DNA from: a bacterium
GTDB taxonomy: Bacteria; Lindowbacteria; 2-12-FULL-62-27
NCBI GenBank assembly: GCA_016202645.1
Contig: JACQOF010000095.1
Coordinates: 1 to 6,582 of the forward strand
Direction: 5' to 3'
Length of the DNA stretch: 6,582 bases
Shown: positions 1 through 4,050 of the stretch, in pieces
Layout: each line of letters starts with the position of its first letter
How positions within the stretch are numbered: position 1 is the first letter of the stretch
The notes under the pieces: generated by a model
The model's input: the letters and a program-made list of their open reading frames with translations, nothing else
What the model was told of the DNA's origin: nothing
Database searches by the model: none
Made by a program: the position numbers and the translations under genes

Positions 1-42
1 AACCCCCCATCCAGCTTCCCCCTCAAGGGGGGAAGAGGTGAA
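1..42. repeat. GC-rich dispersed repeat, copy 1 (partial, at window edge)
   Basis: This C-run plus G-run element contains a small palindrome (CTTCCCC, short loop, GGGGAAG) and ends GAAGAGGTGAA. It closely matches positions 919-959 inside the downstream exported-protein gene, including the same ending. There it is the right half of a larger inverted repeat, so the left half of this copy probably lies outside the window. Seen directly; the mobility of the element is inferred only from the two copies. Confidence 0.7.
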
Positions 43-43
43 T

Positions 44-269
44 TTGAATGCACTGCCGTCAATAGCCCAGCTTGCCTCCGGCAGGTCCATAGGAGGGAGA
101 GATCATCAACGGCATGGTGGTCATCGGTTCCAATCGAACCGAGCCCCTGGTGGGCACGCACGTTCTGCAGGAACTTTGCCTGACGGTGGATATGGACCGT
201 CACAGCGTCCGCCGCCGTGGCGCCCTGCGGGCCAAAGGATATCGGCTGATCTCGCGCGCGCGTCGCTGA
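44..269 (+). pseudogene. C-terminal remnant of a probable clan AA (retropepsin-like) aspartic protease
   Basis: The reading frame at 93-269 encodes EGEIINGMVVIGSN followed by EPLVGTHVLQEL and VDMDRHSV, ending at TGA 267-269. The pattern of a short beta-strand, then LVG or LLG, a helix and VD resembles the C-terminal lobe of bacterial clan AA aspartic proteases. The catalytic DTG or DSG motif is absent, so at most the end of the gene is present. The frame is closed upstream by TAG at 90-92. The neighbouring frame reads LASGRSIGG up to about 95. Removing one G from the GGG at 95-97 would join the two halves as SIGGEIING, so a one-base frameshift is likely. An AGGAGG lies at 91-96, but the first ATG (114) is 17 bases beyond it, too far for a normal start. 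The repeat at 1-42 abuts the remnant and may have broken it. Family call from memory of the pattern; moderate to low certainty. Confidence 0.4.
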
Positions 270-304
270 CCTCCCCACTTTATTCTTTTCACCGCCCCCC
301 GGAT

Positions 305-1561
305 ATGATTACATCCTCTCTTATGTTGCGGCGCTTTTCCGTCTGGGTCTGCTTTTCCCTTTCTCCCTTTCTCCCTTTCTCCCTCTCTCCCTCTCTCCCT
401 CTCCCCGCCTCCGCGAGAGACTTCACCCGCGGCCCCCTCATCGTCTCGCTTTCCGCGGATTGGACCGTGGCCGAGGAGCCCGGGCCGGAACTCTTGAAGG
501 CGGCGCTCGGGCCGACCGCCACCCTGGCGCTCTGGAAATACAACTCCGGCATGTATTCTCCCGAGCAGTTTCTCTCGGGCCTCAGAAACGATCTTGGCTG
601 GACGCTGATTTCCGAGGAGACCCTCGCTGATCCCCGCTTCGGCCGAACGCACATCGGCCTCTACCAGAAAATCGGCCGGCTCGATGAAAAGATATTCAAC
701 ATACGCTCTTGTGACTTCGTCCTCGACGGCGAAATCTACATGCTCGTCATGAGCGCCCCGGAGGCGCATTTTGAAGCTTCCGACACGGAATTCCGGAAAG
801 TGTTTGAAGGGCTGTCGAACATGTCCGGCGCCATATCGACTTCTCCTCTTGTGGACGCCGTATCACCTCCTCCCCCCTTGAGGGGGAGGGCGGGAGGGGG
901 GTCAGATTTAGAAGCAGCCCCCCCATCCGACTTCCCCCTCCAGGGGGGAAGAGGTGAAGAAACTCTGAAACAGACCTTCGATTACGACCTCATCTACGAA
1001 CTTCCCGGTGGCTCCCGGCTCGGCTTTCAAACCGCGCAAAAAACGGCCGACGTCATTGATCCGAACGGATCTGTCAAAGCGACCTTTCCGCTTTCCGGCG
1101 TCCCGTATATCTCATCGGCCGGTGTTCACGTCCTCTCCGACGAATACGCCTACCGAATCGACCCCGTAACCGGCAATGTCACCTCGCGCATGCCCGTCGC
1201 CGATGTTCTTCGAGCGCCCGAATTCGTACGGCCCACAGCCCTCAGCCCACAGCCCCCAGCAACCGGCATCGAGCAACAAGCATCGAGCATCCAGCATCCA
1301 GCATCCAGCAACGAGCAACGAGCATCGACCAACCAGCAAGACAGCGTCAAATCGATGATCCAGCGGGCGTCGGAAATCCGCGGCCAGGCCGGGGTCAAGC
1401 CCGCCATCGACTACATGATGGCCCAGCGGGGCAACGTCGAGTCTTCCGGCAGTGTCCATCTCTACGAATTTTATTTCCGTCTGGGCGAGTACTGGGAGGA
1501 AACCGGCGATTTGGAAACGGCGCTGGCGTATTACCGTCTCGCGACAAAAGCCATTGATTAG
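305..1561 (+). CDS. Exported protein of unknown function with three repeat-encoded segments and a TPR-like C-terminus
   Basis: Numbered from ATG 305 the protein has 418 residues. Residues 1-37 form a signal peptide: basic MLRR, a hydrophobic stretch, then PASA before RDF, suggesting cleavage after A37. Residues 44-172 look like a compact alpha/beta domain that starts with LIVSLSADW, vaguely like PsbP/DcrB-type folds. Residues 189-215 are a Pro/Gly-rich linker encoded by a GC-rich inverted repeat. Residues 221-300 are beta-rich, with YELPGGSRLGF and YAYRIDPVTGNV resembling propeller or PQQ-like strands. Residues 311-346 are a Gln/Ser/Pro/Asn-rich linker encoded by a 7-bp array. Residues 387-416 (YRLGEYWEETGD-like spacing, ETALAYYRLA) resemble one tetratricopeptide repeat. 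The frame stays open upstream to the left edge, but the signal peptide supports ATG 305 or ATG 323; neither has a Shine-Dalgarno site. The product is probably periplasmic or extracytoplasmic. No family recognised with confidence. Confidence 0.7.
   Translation: MITSSLMLRRFSVWVCFSLSPFLPFSLSPSLPLPASARDFTRGPLIVSLSADWTVAEEPGPELLKAALGPTATLALWKYNSGMYSPEQFLSGLRNDLGWTLISEETLADPRFGRTHIGLYQKIGRLDEKIFNIRSCDFVLDGEIYMLVMSAPEAHFEASDTEFRKVFEGLSNMSGAISTSPLVDAVSPPPPLRGRAGGGSDLEAAPPSDFPLQGGRGEETLKQTFDYDLIYELPGGSRLGFQTAQKTADVIDPNGSVKATFPLSGVPYISSAGVHVLSDEYAYRIDPVTGNVTSRMPVADVLRAPEFVRPTALSPQPPATGIEQQASSIQHPASSNEQRASTNQQDSVKSMIQRASEIRGQAGVKPAIDYMMAQRGNVESSGSVHLYEFYFRLGEYWEETGDLETALAYYRLATKAID
357..404. repeat. CCCTTTCT / CCCTCTCT 8-bp tandem array inside the signal peptide
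   Basis: Six consecutive 8-bp units, three CCCTTTCT then CCCTCTCT twice and CCCTCTCC, span 48 bp, exactly 16 codons. Because 8 and 3 share no factor, the peptide repeats every eight residues (FSLSPFLP then FSLSPSLP). The units match the pyrimidine arms of the hairpins at 1624-1657 and 2816-2849. No purine partner arm is present here. Confidence 0.9.
866..960. repeat. GC-rich inverted-repeat element inserted in frame
   Basis: The arms 873-901 and 919-947 are complementary at 24 of 29 positions, with a 17-base loop. Each arm also holds its own small palindrome (CCTCCCCC/GGGGGAGG at 869-889 and CTTCCCC/GGGGAAG near 931-950). The right half matches the repeat at 1-42. The element is read as a Pro/Gly-rich linker in the surrounding gene without breaking the frame. 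Confidence 0.85.
1237..1341. repeat. AGCATCC-type 7-bp tandem array inside the gene
   Basis: Fifteen consecutive 7-bp units follow the pattern AGCNNNN with two exceptions (GGCATCG and ACCAACC). They include three identical AGCATCC units at 1286-1306. The 105 bp equal exactly 35 codons and encode a hydrophilic linker rich in Gln, Ser, Asn, Pro and Ala. The GC at the head of each unit recalls the GCNNNNN heptamers at 2066-2142. No inverted partner arm was found. Confidence 0.85.
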
Positions 1562-1657
1562 GGAGAAAGGGAGAGAGGGAGAAAGGGAGAGAGGCGGGTA
1601 TCAGGTCAACTGCACAGGGGTATCCTTTCTCCCTTTCTCCCTCTCTCCCTTTCTCCC
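1561..1657. repeat. Stem-loop with GGGAGAAA-type octamer arms between the exported-protein and SerK-like genes
   Basis: The left arm 1561-1594 and right arm 1624-1657 pair over 34 positions: 33 Watson-Crick pairs and one G-T. The loop of 29 bases (1595-1623) carries a 7-bp direct repeat GGGTATC (1596-1602 and 1618-1624). The left arm begins on the last base of the TAG stop and the right arm ends three bases before the next ATG, so the element is the whole intergenic region. There is no T-run after the stem, so it is not a typical intrinsic terminator. Confidence 0.92.
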
Positions 1658-1660
1658 TCT

Positions 1661-2062
1661 ATGAACTACAAGATCGAGATCGTTCCCGCCGACAGCCTCC
1701 ACCAGCACGAGCAGATCATTCCCGATCGGCTGGCCAAGGTCGTCGACATCATCACCCGTGAACAGTGCGTCGACATACCGGTTGTGGTGGACGACAAATC
1801 GCGCGTGATCCTGGACGGCCACCACCGGTTTAATGCGCTGATCAAGCTTGGCGCCAAAAAAATCCCGGCGCTTCTCATCGACTATCTGGACGATTCCCTC
1901 ATCACCGTCGAGGCCCGTCCCGAGTCGGGGTTTGCGAGTCTGTCCAAAAAAGAAGTCATTGACATGGGCCTCTCGGACAAAGTATTCAGGCCCAAGACAA
2001 CGAGACACAAGTTGAAGTTTGCGGTGGAGCGGGTGAATGTGCCGCTCGCTGAATTGATGTAA
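1661..2062 (+). CDS. Small ParB/sulfiredoxin-fold protein, SerK/SbnI-like (putative free L-serine kinase)
   Basis: This 133-residue protein has the short ParB-like fold of the SerK/SbnI group. Those enzymes phosphorylate free L-serine to O-phosphoserine using ADP (Thermococcus SerK) or ATP (Staphylococcus SbnI). The signature LDGHHRFNAL is at residues 51-60 and HEQ at 16-18. E17 and D52 match by position the catalytic Glu and Asp reported in that family. The C-terminal part (KKEVI, GLSDKVFRPKTTRHKL, residues 96-118) also fits. There is no DNA-binding HTH, so chromosome partitioning is unlikely. The ATG follows directly on a CT-rich repeat arm and has no Shine-Dalgarno site. It lies 90 bases upstream of pdaD in the same direction; the link between serine phosphorylation and polyamine synthesis is not obvious. 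Family assignment fairly sure; the serine substrate is inferred. Confidence 0.8.
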   Translation: MNYKIEIVPADSLHQHEQIIPDRLAKVVDIITREQCVDIPVVVDDKSRVILDGHHRFNALIKLGAKKIPALLIDYLDDSLITVEARPESGFASLSKKEVIDMGLSDKVFRPKTTRHKLKFAVERVNVPLAELM

Positions 2063-2065
2063 ATC

Positions 2066-2142
2066 GCTGTTGGCTGATTGCTAATGGCTATTGGCTAATA
2101 GCCAATAGCAAACAGCAAACAGCAAACAGCAAACAGCAAACA
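2066..2142. repeat. GCNNNNN heptamer array forming a stem-loop between the SerK-like gene and pdaD
   Basis: Eleven consecutive 7-bp units all begin with GC: GCTGTTG, GCTGATT, GCTAATG, GCTATTG, GCTAATA, GCCAATA, then GCAAACA five times. The array folds on itself around base 2098. An inner stem of 11 perfect pairs (2087-2097 with 2099-2109) is followed by an imperfect outer stem reaching 2066 with 2130. The array fills the gap except for the ribosome site of pdaD. Confidence 0.9.
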
Positions 2143-2146
2143 GGAG
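2142..2146 (+). promoter_or_regulatory. Shine-Dalgarno site of pdaD (AGGAG)
   Basis: AGGAG sits six bases before ATG 2153 and fixes that start. It overlaps the last base of the heptamer array. It is the only gene in the row with a clear ribosome site. Confidence 0.75.
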
Positions 2147-2152
2147 AACCCA

Positions 2153-2716
2153 ATGTACGTACCCACAAAAATATTCCTGACCGAAGGCCGCGGCACTCAC
2201 CGCGAGAGGCTGACGAGTTTCGAGGAGGCCCTGCGGGACGCGGGAATCGGGCCGTTCAACATCATCTGCGTGTCGAGCATTTTTCCGCCGCACTGCAAGC
2301 TCATCAGCCGCGAGGAGGGCCGGCCGATGTTGCGGGAGGGCCAGATTCTGCATGTGGTGATGAGCAAGAGCGAGACCAACGAGCCGTCGCGGCTGATTGC
2401 CGCGGCGGTCGGCCTGGCCATTCCGAAGGATCCGTCGCAGTATGGGTATCTCTCCGAACATCATTCCTTCGGCCAGACGGCCCGGGAGGCTGGGCTTTAC
2501 TCGGAGGTCCTTGCCGCCAACATGCTGGCCACCGTCCTCGGCGACAAGGAAGTCCGGTATACCAAGCCCAAGGGCAAGAAGGGCGCGACGTGGCGGATCA
2601 AGCCAAAGGACCGGAATCCGAAGATCGTAAAGACCACGAGCATCACCTGCGCCATCGAAGGCGACCGCATGGGCCGCTGGAGCACGGTGCTGGCGGCCGC
2701 CGTCCTGATTCCCTGA
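2153..2716 (+). CDS. pdaD: Pyruvoyl-dependent arginine decarboxylase
   Basis: This 187-residue enzyme decarboxylates L-arginine to agmatine and CO2, the first step from arginine to putrescine. It uses a covalent pyruvoyl group made by self-cleavage, not pyridoxal phosphate. The family cleavage motif VSSIFPP lies at residues 40-46. By analogy with the Methanocaldococcus enzyme the cut is expected between S41 and S42, giving a beta chain of 41 residues and a pyruvoyl-capped alpha chain of 146. The conserved SEHH segment (101-104) contains a Glu that probably corresponds to the proton-donor Glu of the family. The C-terminus GRWSTVLAAAVLIP is typical. Length is close to that of the archaeal enzymes, about 165-195 residues. 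The start is set by AGGAG six bases upstream. An agmatinase-family gene follows after a repeat-filled gap, which supports arginine over histidine or aspartate as substrate. Confidence 0.93.
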   Translation: MYVPTKIFLTEGRGTHRERLTSFEEALRDAGIGPFNIICVSSIFPPHCKLISREEGRPMLREGQILHVVMSKSETNEPSRLIAAAVGLAIPKDPSQYGYLSEHHSFGQTAREAGLYSEVLAANMLATVLGDKEVRYTKPKGKKGATWRIKPKDRNPKIVKTTSITCAIEGDRMGRWSTVLAAAVLIP

Positions 2717-2718
2717 AG

Positions 2719-2855
2719 GTGGAGGGAGAAAGGGAGAAAGGGAGAAAGGGAGAAAGGGGGATATACTTCAATCATTCAGGTCTGTTTAAAAAACCGCACT
2801 TGACCTTGGGCCCGCCTCTCTCCCTTTCTCCCTTTCTCCCTTTCTCCCCATCCAC
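2719..2855. repeat. Stem-loop with GGGAGAAA-type octamer arms between pdaD and speB
   Basis: Left arm 2719-2756 pairs with right arm 2816-2855 at 37 of 38 positions, with a two-base CA bulge on the right arm. The arms use the same octamer as the element at 1561-1657. The loop of 59 bases (2757-2815) is unrelated to the first element's loop. The left arm starts two bases after the pdaD stop and the right arm ends three bases before the speB ATG. Confidence 0.92.
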
Positions 2856-2858
2856 ACG

Positions 2859-3710
2859 ATGAACCGTCTACCGGAATTCTTGGAAATCGCGCCCTCGAAG
2901 CATCCCCGATACGTCCTCATCCCGCTCCCCTTTGACGCCGGATCCTCCCGCCCCGGCAGTCGGCACGCGCCTCGGGCGGTGCTGGACGCGTCGCAGACGA
3001 TCGAATGGTACGACGAATGTTATGACGTCAATCTGGAACATCTGCCCTACCGGACGCACGATCCGGTCGTCCCGCGGCCGCGGGAAAAAACGCGGGCCTA
3101 TCTGGACCGGGTCAGGGCCGCGGCCCGGACCGCCTACAGGCAAAACGCCATTCCCATCGGTCTCGGCGGCGAGCATACGCTTCTGGTGCCTCTGGTCGAG
3201 GCCCTCGTCGAGTCCCGCCCCAAAAAAGATTTTTCCGTCGTGGTCTTCGACGCCCACAGTGATCTTCGGAAAGATTTCGAAGGCAACCCCTGGAGCCATG
3301 CCTGTTCCAGCCGCCGGGTTCTCGAGATGGGAATCGACGTGACGGTCGTCGGCCTTCGAAGTCTCCTGCCGGAACACCGCGATGCCGGCGCCCGCCTGAT
3401 TTTTCCGGAGGACATCCGCGGCGGCCGGTGGAAGCGGATGCTGTCGGCCGTCAAAAAAAATATATACGTCTCCATCGACATCGATGTCCTGGACCTCGGC
3501 ATCATGCCGGCCGCGACCAACCCCGAACCGGGCGGCCTGACCTGGTCGGAATTTACGGATGCGCTGACACTGCTGTTCAAAGATCGAAATTTTCTGGCCG
3601 GAGACGTCGTGGAATACTGCCCGCCGGCCGGCCCCGCCTACGCCGCCGTCACCACCGCCCGCGCCCTCGTCCGGCTCATCGCCCTTGCGGAAAGGTCGCG
3701 CTCACGCTAG
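2859..3710 (+). CDS. speB: Agmatinase (ureohydrolase/arginase family)
   Basis: This 283-residue cytosolic enzyme belongs to the binuclear-manganese ureohydrolases. With pdaD upstream, the likely reaction is agmatine plus water to putrescine plus urea. Metal-binding motifs are all present: GGEHT (H106), FDAHSD (D131, H133, D135) and SIDIDVLD (D207, D209). SHACSS with H147, PEPGGLTW at 222-229 and GDVVEYCP with E252 fit the family. Length is a little short of the usual 300-320. Some ureohydrolases act on formiminoglutamate, proclavaminate or guanidines; agmatine is favoured by the neighbour. VEYCP replaces the more common VEVNP. No Shine-Dalgarno site precedes the ATG, which lies three bases after a CT-rich repeat arm. 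No spermidine synthase or aminopropyl transfer gene is in the window. Confidence 0.9.
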   Translation: MNRLPEFLEIAPSKHPRYVLIPLPFDAGSSRPGSRHAPRAVLDASQTIEWYDECYDVNLEHLPYRTHDPVVPRPREKTRAYLDRVRAAARTAYRQNAIPIGLGGEHTLLVPLVEALVESRPKKDFSVVVFDAHSDLRKDFEGNPWSHACSSRRVLEMGIDVTVVGLRSLLPEHRDAGARLIFPEDIRGGRWKRMLSAVKKNIYVSIDIDVLDLGIMPAATNPEPGGLTWSEFTDALTLLFKDRNFLAGDVVEYCPPAGPAYAAVTTARALVRLIALAERSRSR

Positions 3711-3716
3711 ATTTGA

Positions 3717-3806
3717 GAGTATCGGAGTATCGGTGTATCGGAGTATCGGTGAAAAATCGTCGTAGCGGTTTCTCCGATACCCCGATACACCGACACTCCG
3801 ATACTT
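3717..3806. repeat. Stem-loop with GAGTATCG octamer arms after speB
   Basis: Left arm 3717-3751 is made of GAGTATCG, GAGTATCG, GTGTATCG, GAGTATCG and GTG. It is complementary to 3772-3806 at 31 of 35 positions. The loop is 20 bases. The arm starts six bases after the speB stop and the element ends ten bases before the tRNA fragment. No T-run follows the stem. Confidence 0.9.
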
Positions 3807-3816
3807 CCAGACAAGC

Positions 3817-3867
3817 GAGCTCGTAGCTCAGTCGGTAGAGCAGCGGCCTTTTAAGCCGTGTGTCGTG
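3817..3867 (+). pseudogene. 3'-truncated tRNA-Lys (UUU anticodon)
   Basis: The 5' two thirds of a tRNA are intact. They comprise acceptor strand GAGCTCG, TA at positions 8-9, D-arm GCTC/GAGC, anticodon stem GCGGC/GCCGT, loop CTTTTAA with anticodon TTT, and variable region GTGTC. The sequence then runs GTG into a T-run at 3868 instead of a T-stem with TTCGA. No T-arm, 3' acceptor strand or CCA follows, and no matching 3' piece was seen elsewhere in the window. It cannot make a functional tRNA as it stands. It may be a displaced integration target or a repeat-carried fragment. Confidence 0.7.
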
Positions 3868-4050
3868 TTTTTTCCCGTTTTACGTCTGTTTCAGTCTCCT
3901 TCATTTTCCTTACGTAACTTTATGTCTTTCGAGAGATTCTGACTGTTCGGACGCGCAGCGCCATTCCGCCCGCTTCAGTCTCCTTTTGTCGTTTTCAGCC
4001 ATTTTTAGCCCAAATTTTTGCACAAATTTTGCACAAGTTTGGCAAAGGGC
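3868..4050. other. AT-rich gap with direct repeats, no convincing gene
   Basis: This stretch is clearly poorer in GC than the flanking genes. It contains a 12-bp direct repeat TTCAGTCTCCTT at 3890-3901 and 3974-3985, and two 11-bp tandem units of the form TTTTGCACAAR at 4016-4037, with a degenerate third to 4048. A minus-strand reading frame of 30 codons (4002 down to 3910) starts with ATG but has no ribosome site. The plus-strand open frame across it has a composition unlike a protein. It separates the truncated tRNA from the stop of the minus-strand gene. Confidence 0.6.
4016..4048. repeat. 11-bp tandem units (TTTTGCACAAR) beside the minus-strand gene
   Basis: Units at 4016-4026 and 4027-4037 differ only at the last base, and a weaker third (TTTGGCAAAGG) follows at 4038-4048. 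The period is about one helical turn. The last unit ends two bases from the stop codon of the minus-strand gene. Function unknown. Confidence 0.6.

Noticed and set aside
38-304. Using GTG 38 as the start of the exported protein
   Set aside because: The 89 extra residues are Arg/Pro/Gly/His-rich, overlap the protease remnant, and would put the signal peptide in the middle of the protein.
1661-2062. ParB chromosome-partition protein
   Set aside because: The protein is too short and has no HTH or dimerisation domain; LDGHHRFNAL and the C-terminal segment fit the SerK/SbnI group better.
2757-2815. Promoter for speB in the loop of the second octamer hairpin (TTGACC near 2800)
   Set aside because: A TTGACC-like -35 is present, but the following 17-25 bases are a CT repeat with no plausible -10.
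2868-3580. Minus-strand open frames across speB
   Set aside because: They are antisense to a gene with complete ureohydrolase metal-binding motifs and show no protein features of their own.
357-3806. CRISPR array
   Set aside because: The repeats are contiguous 7-8 bp units with no spacers and no cas genes; they form paired arms rather than regular 20-40 bp repeats.
1561-3806. Ordinary intrinsic terminators
   Set aside because: The stems are much longer than usual terminator stems and none is followed by a T-run; rho-independent termination is not supported, though some effect on transcription cannot be excluded.
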